Below, piece by piece: positions 1 through 5,690 of a stretch of 7,250 nt of DNA (positions are counted from its first letter, which is position 1; every line of letters begins with the position of its first letter). The stretch is from JBGTKH01 sp041744735 (GTDB lineage Bacteria; Planctomycetota; Planctomycetia; Pirellulales; Pirellulaceae), in the NCBI GenBank assembly GCA_041744735.1, contig JBGTKH010000629.1, positions 1 through 7,250 on the forward strand, read 5' to 3'. A program made the translations under genes and the position numbers. The notes beneath the pieces were generated by a model. The model did no database searches, had not been told where the DNA came from, and saw only the letters and a program-made list of their open reading frames with translations.

Positions 1-621
1 CCAGTGCACCAAGTCACTTTCACCTATAGATTCCAGATCGCTAGATATGAAGTGCCGCAGAATCTGTGGCGTGCGGTAATGGGCAACAACCCCAGCCGCT
101 GGAAAGGCGAACGCAACTCGGTCGAGATGCTGTCGCTGGACGAGGCTCAGCAGTTCTGCGCAAAAGCCACTGAACAAATGTGGGCGGCGAAGCTAATCAA
201 GCCCAATGAGATTATCCGGCTCCCGTCCGAAGCCGAATGGGAATACGTGGCCCGCGCCGGCACGACCAGCGTCTATTCGTTCGGCGATGATGTAACGGAT
301 CTGGACGACTACGGCTGGCACACTGGCAACGCCGCGGGCAACGATCCGCCGGTGGGCGCCAAGAAGCCGAATGCTTGGGGACTGTACGACGTGCACGGTT
401 ATTTGTCGGAGTGGTGCGCCGACGTGTGGCACGACAACTACGCCGGCGCGCCCGCCGACGGCTCGGCATGGATCAAAGGAGGCGACACGGCGCGCCGCGT
501 GTTGCGCGGCGGAAGCTGGAAGGACAAGGCCGACCGGCTGACGTCGTCGTTTCGGCTGGCCGCCCCTAAAGACCTGCGCGACGACGCCGTGGGCCTGCGC
601 TGCGTGCTGGCCGAAGAATAG
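1..621 (+). CDS. SUMF1/FGE-fold protein, 5'-truncated by window edge, no catalytic Cys pair
   Basis: The reading frame is open from the first base, so the gene starts upstream; the GTG at 4-6 is internal, since a SUMF1 domain normally begins before this point. The protein shows the landmarks of the formylglycine-generating-enzyme (SUMF1) fold in order: YEVPQNLWRAVMGNNPSRWKG, LPSEAEWEYVARAG, NAWGLYDVHGYLSEWCADVW, RVLRGGSW and a terminal GLRCVL. In true sulfatase-activating FGE the segment just after RGGS carries the copper-binding, catalytic cysteine pair; here it reads KDKADRLTSSFR with no cysteine. The only cysteines near the end are in SEWC and LRCV, which are structural positions in the family. 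I therefore infer a non-FGE SUMF1 protein, a binding or scaffold domain as often fused to kinases or peptidases in planctomycetes; any N-terminal partner domain is outside the window. The stop is TAG. Family call is firm, role unknown. Confidence 0.88.
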   Translation, partial: PVHQVTFTYRFQIARYEVPQNLWRAVMGNNPSRWKGERNSVEMLSLDEAQQFCAKATEQMWAAKLIKPNEIIRLPSEAEWEYVARAGTTSVYSFGDDVTDLDDYGWHTGNAAGNDPPVGAKKPNAWGLYDVHGYLSEWCADVWHDNYAGAPADGSAWIKGGDTARRVLRGGSWKDKADRLTSSFRLAAPKDLRDDAVGLRCVLAEE

Positions 622-643
622 AGGGCGCTTCCAATCCTGAAGT

Positions 644-667
644 AGCCGAAGTCGTGAGACTTCGGTT
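644..667. repeat. Short hairpin downstream of the SUMF1 gene
   Basis: AGCCGAAGTC (644-653) and GACTTCGGTT (658-667) pair over 10 bp with one G-U, around a GTGA loop. It starts 22 bases after the SUMF1 stop, so it could end or stabilise that transcript, but no T-run follows, so it is not a standard intrinsic terminator. It could equally be a dispersed REP-like palindrome; only a genome-wide count would tell. Confidence 0.55.
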
Positions 668-1023
668 GGCTTGTAAAGTCGTTTAAGGCCGTGTGGCATT
701 TCGTCGTCGAGCAGATACGTTACACGGCCGAACCGCAGCAGGATGACTTCTGGCAGTTCCCATCCGAGACTTTGGAATTGCAGTGCGGCGATTGCGAGGA
801 CAAATCGTTTCTATGCGCGAGCCTGCTACTGGCCGCCGGCATTTCGGACGACCGTGTGCGTGTTGTCGTGGGGCGGTTACTCAAACGCAGCACAAGCAAC
901 TCGCCGGCCGAAATCGAAGGGCACGCTTGGCCCATGTACGGCGACACGCACGGAACGTGGTGTGGAATGCATGAAGTTGTGCAAGTGGGACGTTGCTGTC
1001 CGCACTCGAAGAGCGTACGTTGA
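658..1023 (+). pseudogene. Transglutaminase-like (papain-fold) gene remnant
   Basis: The frame is open from 658 after a TGA at 655-657; the first usable start is GTG at 691, giving 110 aa. Residues counted from there show a transglutaminase-like core: VWHFVVEQIRYTAEP, then PSETLELQCGDCEDKSFLCASLLLAAGI with the presumed nucleophile Cys35, then EGHAWPMYGD with the presumed catalytic His78. The N-terminal part lacks any upstream sequence of its own, and the C-terminal part after about GTW (residue 90) degenerates into a Cys-rich tail (GRCCPHSK) unlike the family, before the region that would supply the third catalytic residue. There is no ribosome site before the GTG. I infer a remnant cut at both ends, the right end falling where the restriction-modification cassette begins: its TGA stop lies inside the methyltransferase -35 hexamer. 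A short expressed protein is less likely but not excluded. Confidence 0.6.
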
Positions 1024-1048
1024 CTAACCATAGCGACAACGTTACCAT
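1020..1048 (+). promoter_or_regulatory. Probable sigma-70-type promoter of the methyltransferase
   Basis: TTGACT (1020-1025, 5/6 to consensus) is followed after exactly 17 bp by TACCAT (1043-1048, 4/6), predicting a start near 1055 and a leader of about 43 bases. The predicted start falls inside the palindromic operator at 1048-1066, as expected for repression by the controller protein. Inferred by eye only. Confidence 0.5.
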
Positions 1049-1066
1049 TAGCCCAATTTGGGTTAA
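1048..1066. promoter_or_regulatory. Controller-protein operator at the methyltransferase promoter
   Basis: TTAGCCCAATTTGGGTTAA is a 19-bp palindrome around T1057 with a single mismatched pair (G1051/T1063). The same motif, as a perfect palindrome, stands in front of the controller gene 2 kb away at 3119-3137. It covers the last base of the -10 and the predicted start of the methyltransferase promoter, a repressor position. The sharing of one palindrome by the two promoters of a single restriction-modification system is the main evidence that it is the binding site of the small XRE protein. Confidence 0.75.
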
Positions 1067-1097
1067 CAAGTGGTCCGCATGTTACTGAGGGGTCTGT

Positions 1098-1985
1098 ATG
1101 GCAACAACTCGTAGACGCCCCCGACAAGCTAGGATCAAGTTCGATACTCAGAGAATCGACCCAACCGAATTCACGCTTGCCGATGCCCCAGCGCCGCATT
1201 ACGTCACAGAGCTCGGCGCGCTCTGGTCGGGCGACTGTCTTGATGTTCTGCCTTATTTTCGCGACGAAATTGCCGACGCGATTTTTGCAGATCCGCCGTT
1301 CAATCTCGGTAAACAGTACGGTGAACGAACTGACGACTTGCGGCCTGATTACCTTCAGTGGTGTTATCGTTGGCTTGCCGAATGCGAGCGCATTTTGAAG
1401 CCCGGCGGCAGCTTGTTTGTCTATAACCTTCCCAAGTGGAACGTGATGATTGGCGCGTTCCTGGCGAATGCGGGACTTGAATTCCGCCACTGGATTGCAG
1501 TGGAGATCAGCGCGTGTCTGCCGATCCCCGGCCGCTTGCACCCCAGCCATTACAGCTTGCTCTATTTTACAAAGGGCAAACCCAAGACGTTTCGGCGCAT
1601 TCGCACACCGATTGCCGTGTGCCGACACTGTGGTGAAGAATTGAAGGACTACGGCGGACATCGTGGTGCAATGAATCCCAACGGCGTTACGCTCAAAGAT
1701 GTCTGGACCGACATACCTCCGGTCAGACATCGCAAGTTCAAATCTGACGATCGCCGGGCAAACGCTCTTTCGACAAAGATCCTTGAGCGAGTGGTTGAAA
1801 TGTCGACGGTGGCTGGCGACATAGTTCTCGATCCGTTTGGCGGAAGCGGCACAACGTTCGCCGTCTGCGAAAACCGGCGGCGGCGTTGGTTGGGCGTCGA
1901 ATTAGATTTCGCGGATGTGATTGTAGAGCGGTTGGAGTCGGACGAGGTCAAGTCGCATCGAAATGACGATTTCATTGAGGGCTAA
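1098..1985 (+). CDS. Type II DNA methyltransferase, beta class (N6-adenine or N4-cytosine)
   Basis: This 295-aa protein transfers a methyl group from S-adenosylmethionine to an amino group of a base in a short recognition site, shielding host DNA from the partner nuclease. The catalytic motif IV comes first (ADPPFNLGKQYG, D65-P-P-F68) and the AdoMet-binding motif I last (VLDPFGGSGTT, 243-253, then WLGVELD), with the target-recognition region between; this order defines the beta class. DPPF favours N6-adenine over N4-cytosine (usually SPPY), but does not settle it. Within the recognition region CRHCGEELKDYGGHRG (175-190) holds a CxxC that may bind zinc, followed by a well-conserved-looking stretch WTDIPPVRHRKF. 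The ATG is supported by GAGGGG (1087-1092) five bases upstream. The gene has its own promoter and operator and runs tail to tail into the endonuclease gene, overlapping it by 14 bp. Target sequence not predictable from sequence alone. Confidence 0.93.
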   Translation: MATTRRRPRQARIKFDTQRIDPTEFTLADAPAPHYVTELGALWSGDCLDVLPYFRDEIADAIFADPPFNLGKQYGERTDDLRPDYLQWCYRWLAECERILKPGGSLFVYNLPKWNVMIGAFLANAGLEFRHWIAVEISACLPIPGRLHPSHYSLLYFTKGKPKTFRRIRTPIAVCRHCGEELKDYGGHRGAMNPNGVTLKDVWTDIPPVRHRKFKSDDRRANALSTKILERVVEMSTVAGDIVLDPFGGSGTTFAVCENRRRRWLGVELDFADVIVERLESDEVKSHRNDDFIEG

Positions 1986-2865
1986 CGCGTCGCAGCAGCT
2001 TCTCGTTTCCTCGCAGGAACACGTCGTACGTGACGTCCTGATGCTTTACCGTGCGGCCCGTAAGCACCGGTTTGTACAACGACGTATTGTTGAAGTACGG
2101 GGCAGAGTGGTCGAACGCATCGGGCTCGAATCCGAACTCCCAAAGCGGCACGGTTCGGTTCTGTCTGTAGTAGCGGTTCTCCAACTCGGCAAAACTGCCG
2201 TTGCGGTTCGACGGCGGCCAGATTTTTGCGGCCGCGTGTTCTTTGTCGATCGACGTGATAAAGACGCCGTAGTCAATCAAACCGGTTACGAAAAGCGTTT
2301 CCAGTTTGTCTAGCGCGCGAAACGACGAAGCGATGTTGCCCGTTTCGAACTCCAGCCCTACGCGTATCGGTATGTCGCCGGCCCACGTAATTTCGAAGAA
2401 TTGCCGAAATGGTTTGGCAGTTTCGGTGAGCTTACTCAGTCCCACCTGAACAAACCGATGCCAACAGGCCAGAAACTCTTTGCGCACGTCTTCCGGTGCG
2501 GCGCGATCGCACCACAGGCGAAAAAAATCCAAAAAAAGAACGTTCGCCGGGATGCGATGTTTTCTTCCGGCTCCAGGCAATTCAACGTAGGCGTCGATCT
2601 CCTGGCCGGCGAGTTCCTTATGTTTTTCCCAGTGACATTCGTCCTCGATGGTTCTTTGAAACGTCTGCGAAAGGAACTTCGCGGCATTCATCACGCACGG
2701 CGTTGGTCTGCCGCTGCCGCGTCTGATGAACCACTGCGAGTCGTTGACTACGAAGCGATCGTCGCGAGTCACAATTGAGCTAAGGGCTCTTGTTACATCC
2801 TGAACGACTCGTTCGTGAATGGAAGTCTCGACTGCATCAGGCGAACATCTGTGATGAATTTTCAT
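1972..2865 (-). CDS. Probable Type II restriction endonuclease, unassigned family
   Basis: A 297-aa protein of no family I can name with certainty. Its position identifies it best: it follows the controller gene through an ATGA overlap (2862-2865) and ends 14 bp inside the convergent methyltransferase gene. Its middle shows a pattern that could be a PD-(D/E)XK-type metal site of the BamHI/BglII kind: WAGDIPIRVGLEFETGN, giving D164, E172 and E174 (D-x7-E-x-E) on adjoining predicted beta strands, then a helix (SSFRALDKLETLF) and a hydrophobic strand GLIDYGVFITS (195-205). BglII-like enzymes have a comparable strand-helix-'IDxGVxIT' run, so I infer the same fold with low confidence. The N-terminal half (DSQWFIRRGSGRPTP, then a basic helix-rich part) may contact DNA. 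There is no strong Shine-Dalgarno site (GGCGGG nearby), fitting translation coupled to the controller gene. Two T7 runs lie in codons 109-116. No signal peptide or membrane segment is seen. Confidence 0.72.
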   Translation of the reverse strand: MKIHHRCSPDAVETSIHERVVQDVTRALSSIVTRDDRFVVNDSQWFIRRGSGRPTPCVMNAAKFLSQTFQRTIEDECHWEKHKELAGQEIDAYVELPGAGRKHRIPANVLFLDFFRLWCDRAAPEDVRKEFLACWHRFVQVGLSKLTETAKPFRQFFEITWAGDIPIRVGLEFETGNIASSFRALDKLETLFVTGLIDYGVFITSIDKEHAAAKIWPPSNRNGSFAELENRYYRQNRTVPLWEFGFEPDAFDHSAPYFNNTSLYKPVLTGRTVKHQDVTYDVFLRGNEKLLRRVSPQ

Positions 2866-3107
2866 CGCCCGCCATCGGACTGAATTTGCCGGAGCACCTT
2901 GTGAGCATCAATGCCAAGGGCGGCGGCGACCTCTAAGAACTCCACGACGTCAAGACGTCGCTCGCCGCGCTCGTATTTGCTTACGAACGTCTGCACACGG
3001 CCCAATGCCTCGGCCAGAGCATCCTGCGACAGACCCTTAGCCTGGCGCGCTTCAATTAGCAACTCGCAAAGCTTCTTGTAGCGCGCCGTGTGCACCGAGT
3101 CAGTCAT
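2862..3107 (-). CDS. XRE-type controller (C) protein of the restriction-modification system
   Basis: An 81-aa single-domain helix-turn-helix protein. The HTH reads GLSQDALAEALGRVQTFVSKYE, with helix 2 at about 27-35 and the recognition helix at about 37-46, followed by the ERGERRLDVVEFLEVAAALGI helix pair typical of XRE/Cro-CI proteins; nothing else is present, as in C proteins (about 80 to 100 aa). Such proteins bind as dimers to palindromes and delay endonuclease synthesis until the host is methylated. The gene is first in an operon with the endonuclease (ATGA overlap). A perfect 19-bp palindrome ends 12 bases before its ATG, and the same palindrome sits at the methyltransferase promoter. 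No Shine-Dalgarno sequence precedes the ATG and a -10-like TACATT lies 7 bases upstream, so the mRNA is probably leaderless, as described for several C genes. An unrelated XRE regulator is possible but would not explain the shared operators. Confidence 0.85.
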   Translation of the reverse strand: MTDSVHTARYKKLCELLIEARQAKGLSQDALAEALGRVQTFVSKYERGERRLDVVEFLEVAAALGIDAHKVLRQIQSDGGR

Positions 3108-3114
3108 GAACGAG

Positions 3115-3143
3115 AATGTAAACCCAAATTGGGTTTAGCCCAA
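3115..3143 (-). promoter_or_regulatory. Candidate leaderless promoter of the controller/endonuclease operon
   Basis: On the minus strand TACATT (3115-3120) is a 4/6 match to the -10, seven bases before the A of the ATG at 3107, so transcription would start at the start codon. Seventeen bases upstream is only a poor -35, TTGGGC (3138-3143). The perfect operator fills the spacer. A weak -35 is usual for C-regulated promoters. Confidence 0.45.
3119..3137. promoter_or_regulatory. Perfect operator palindrome, proximal to the controller gene
   Basis: TAAACCCAAATTGGGTTTA is a perfect palindrome of two 9-base arms around A3128. It lies between the -35 and -10 of the candidate controller promoter and overlaps two bases of the -10, a position from which a bound dimer would block polymerase. 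Its core CCCAA-N-TTGGG is identical to that of the methyltransferase operator. Confidence 0.78.
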
Positions 3144-3153
3144 ATCAGGTTGA
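3135..3153. promoter_or_regulatory. Degenerate second operator, distal to the controller gene
   Basis: Centred on A3144, 16 bp from the centre of the perfect operator, the left arm TTAGCCCAA is identical to that of the methyltransferase operator, while the right arm is degraded to TCAGGTTGA. It covers the weak -35. A further lone half-site, TTACCCAA, lies at 3155-3162. Tandem operators at about this spacing are characteristic of C-protein promoters. Confidence 0.55.
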
Positions 3154-3309
3154 CTTACCCAATGGTCGTCGAGCGTCAGCCGACATCAGTGGCGAGGCAA
3201 ATCGTCTTCGCCCAGGCTGCTCGCAGAAGGACGATGCTCACGATTGCGCCGGACTGCTGGCCATACGGGGACCAAGATTCGGGAGCGACGTTCCGCTTCG
3301 GCGAGTCGG

Positions 3310-5127
3310 TCAAGCAGCGCGTTTCTTTGCGTAGGACGGCGCCGCGGCGGGCTTTTGCGTGAACGGAGCCAAGGGCACGATCACGGGGCCGTCGTCGGTG
3401 GCTTCGACGGAATCGCACTGCGCATCACACGGCACATCGATTGAAGAGGCGTCGTGTTCTTGGATGGGCCGTAGCGACTCGTCCATGTACTGGGCCGCCA
3501 GGGGATCGCGCCGGATGCGGCGGCGGATCTGCATTAGGGTCAGATAAAACAGCCCATATTGGACGTGTGTTCGCACGGTCTCCCAGAGCCGTTTGGGATA
3601 GAACAGCAGCGGGTTTTCCAGCGGTCGGCCGGAGCGGCGGCTCGTGCGGACTTTGCGCCGGAAGAGCCCGCACTGCAACGGATGCAGCCCTTCCTGACAA
3701 TACGTGCCGTAGAACATCAGGATCGAGTCCATCACTTTCGTGACGCCCGACCCGGTCACGACGCCGCGCCGCATCAGCGTCTCGATGTGCTCGGGCGTGT
3801 AGTACAGATGCCACGCGCGCCGATAGATGTCCGACCACTGCTGGTCGGTCATGCGCGGGTGCTTCATGGTCACGTGTTCGGAATCGTACAGGTTCATGTC
3901 CGGGTGCATCCACTCGCCGCGGGCCGCCGCGTCGCGATGATCGGCCGAGCCCGGCAGCGGCGTCAGCACAAAGAATTCGAGGATGTCCACCGGCAACTCT
4001 TGTTGGATCAGGCGAATGTCCCGCTCGATCGACTCGGGCGTATCGGCCGGAAAGCCGAGGATGTAACCGGCGTACGTCACGACGCCCAGCGCTCGCCAGG
4101 CCTGCAGCATCTTGCGGTATTCACGGATGTTGTTCTGAAACTTTTTGGCTGCCACGAGATTCTCCGTGTTCACGCTCTCCATGCCGATGAACACGCGGTT
4201 GACGCCGGCCCGCACTGCCTTTTCGATGAAGCCTTTGATCTTGTGGCACTGCGTGTCGACTTGAATTAGCAACTTGAACCGGAGCCCGTGCTGCTGGCGC
4301 AGCTCGATCAGCCGGTCGAAGATGGCCTCCCAGTTTTTGTTGCGGGCCATGTTGTCGTCGGTGATGAAGAAACGATCGACGCCCGCCTTGGTGTAGGTCC
4401 GCACCACGTGCTCGACGTCGTCCGCCGAGCGATAGCGCGACGTGCGCCCCTGGACGTTAATGATGGTGCAGAAACTGCAACGAAACGGGCAGCCGCGGCC
4501 GGCGTCGAAGGCTGTAAAGTTGAACGAGCGGGCCGCGATGTCCTTCGGCAAATAGGGCGTCACCTGTCCTTCGAGTCCCGGCAGGTCATTCAGAAAGTTG
4601 TAAACCGGCTGCAGCTTCTGACCGAACGCGTCTTGCAACAAGCCGTCTATCGTCCCTTCGGCTTCTCCGGCAAACAGCGTGACACCTTGCGCCTGCACGG
4701 CTTTGATATCGGGCGGTATCTCCGGCAGCATGGAGATACAGCCGCTGACATGGAACCCGCCGATGGCGACTTGAACGCCGGCCTCGCGAAACTGAGCGGC
4801 CAAATCCGCCGCCCGTGGAAACTGATTTGATTGCACGCCGGCCAATAGCACGATGCCGCCGCCGCTGGAGTTCTTGATCCGGCGAATGATCCGCTGGACG
4901 GGGACCAGGGTGTGCATTTCGTCGTAGCTGTGGATGACCATTTCGACGTCATGGCCCAACACGCGCCGTTGGCGAGCGTCGTTGGCCAGCGCCCACAAGC
5001 AGGCCAGCGAATTGGACGGCATGAACGCCCGCCGCCATTGAATGACGTACCCGTCGTCGTCGTAATGCGACGGCTTAATAATCTCGACGTGGAATTTACA
5101 GGGGCTGGACGTGTGCGGTTGCTGCAT
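3310..5127 (-). CDS. B12-binding-type radical SAM protein (class B-like)
   Basis: A 605-aa cytoplasmic iron-sulfur enzyme. Residues 90-165 form a Rossmann-like region resembling the cobalamin-binding domain placed before many radical SAM domains (IVLLAGVQSNQFPRAADLA, VQVAIGGFHVSG, VTLFAGEAEGTIDGLL), but no DxHxxG motif is seen, as in the base-off members. The radical SAM motif is GCPFRCSFC, with C213, C217 and C220 as ligands of the 4Fe-4S cluster; GVDRFFITDDNMARN, VNRVFIGMESVN and YAGYILGFPADTPESIERD are its later strands, with the GFP(x)nTPE turn typical of the B12-radical SAM group. About 430-605 is an added C-terminal part with an Arg-rich segment and a low-complexity Ala/Pro/Lys tail. 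Substrate unknown: methylases (such as hopanoid or tetrapyrrole types) and cyclases share this architecture. It is divergent from the small Cys-rich gene and convergent with nothing; its stop lies about 170 bases from the cassette edge. No clear Shine-Dalgarno site precedes the ATG. Confidence 0.85.
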   Translation of the reverse strand: MQQPHTSSPCKFHVEIIKPSHYDDDGYVIQWRRAFMPSNSLACLWALANDARQRRVLGHDVEMVIHSYDEMHTLVPVQRIIRRIKNSSGGGIVLLAGVQSNQFPRAADLAAQFREAGVQVAIGGFHVSGCISMLPEIPPDIKAVQAQGVTLFAGEAEGTIDGLLQDAFGQKLQPVYNFLNDLPGLEGQVTPYLPKDIAARSFNFTAFDAGRGCPFRCSFCTIINVQGRTSRYRSADDVEHVVRTYTKAGVDRFFITDDNMARNKNWEAIFDRLIELRQQHGLRFKLLIQVDTQCHKIKGFIEKAVRAGVNRVFIGMESVNTENLVAAKKFQNNIREYRKMLQAWRALGVVTYAGYILGFPADTPESIERDIRLIQQELPVDILEFFVLTPLPGSADHRDAAARGEWMHPDMNLYDSEHVTMKHPRMTDQQWSDIYRRAWHLYYTPEHIETLMRRGVVTGSGVTKVMDSILMFYGTYCQEGLHPLQCGLFRRKVRTSRRSGRPLENPLLFYPKRLWETVRTHVQYGLFYLTLMQIRRRIRRDPLAAQYMDESLRPIQEHDASSIDVPCDAQCDSVEATDDGPVIVPLAPFTQKPAAAPSYAKKRAA

Positions 5128-5397
5128 GGCGAGTTGGCACCTACTGGTTGAGCGAAGTCAAGACTCGCCGCATGTCTTTCAAGATCGGCGCACGAGAGAT
5201 GGGGGCGGGATGATAGCCAGACCGCCGACTGGCGTCTACGCCGCTTTCACGCTAGCTCTGCTGCCGATTCGCCGCACTGAGAGCCGAACGGCACGCGGAT
5301 GTCGAGAGCAATTCGATCTTTTCAGATTCGTTTCGTGGAAGTAGAAGTAGTCATCCGAATCACACCACCTGGCGAAAGCGAACGAATTTGACAACGC

Positions 5398-5634
5398 ATG
5401 AACGGCGAAAATCTTGATCTGATCAGTGACGGTGGTTCGAATGAATCGTTGGCTGGCGATGCCCGGCCGCGGCGGTTTTTGGGGGTGCAGTTTGCTTGCT
5501 GCGGCGTGTATGCAAGGGTTTACGTCAATCGCGACGAGACGGCGTACTGCGGCAACTGCCCACGCTGCGGGCGGGCGGTGCAGTTCCGCATCGGGGCGGA
5601 AGGAACCGACAGTCGATTCTTCACTGCGTATTGA
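5398..5634 (+). CDS. Small Cys-rich zinc-ribbon-like protein
   Basis: A 78-aa protein with a polar N-terminus of about 25 residues, then a compact core with FACCGVYARVYV (C34, C35), AYCGNCPRCGRAVQFRIG (C51, C54, C57) and an aromatic end SRFFTAY. The arrangement CC-x15-C-x2-C-x2-C is what a one-knuckle-plus zinc ribbon would look like. I believe similar short proteins recur in planctomycetes but cannot name a family. No Shine-Dalgarno site is seen before the ATG; TTGACA at 5388-5393 is too close to serve as its -35 unless the real start is further in. Clean reading frame, codon use like the neighbours. Function unknown; nucleic-acid or protein binding are guesses. Confidence 0.7.
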   Translation: MNGENLDLISDGGSNESLAGDARPRRFLGVQFACCGVYARVYVNRDETAYCGNCPRCGRAVQFRIGAEGTDSRFFTAY

Positions 5635-5690
5635 GTCGCCGCGACGTTTCGCGTACTATTGCTCGCCCTTATCTCATTTCGCAAGTCGAT

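Noticed and set aside
720..1730. Long minus-strand open frame (336 codons)
   Set aside because: It lies opposite the methyltransferase and the transglutaminase-like remnant; its translation has no domain pattern and it would cross the operator and promoter.
1960..1990. Terminator between the convergent methyltransferase and endonuclease genes
   Set aside because: The genes overlap by 14 bp and I see no hairpin with a T-run on either strand there.
3138..3309. Possible missing 3' part of the transglutaminase-like gene on the far side of the cassette
   Set aside because: I looked at the plus frames and found no His/Asp or Trp pattern that would continue the domain.
3559..4830. Plus-strand open frames opposite the radical SAM gene
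   Set aside because: Shadow frames with no motifs; the minus strand carries a full catalytic signature.
5388..5416. TTGACA as the -35 of the small Cys-rich gene
   Set aside because: It is five bases before the ATG, so transcription would start inside the gene, and no -10 is found at the right spacing.
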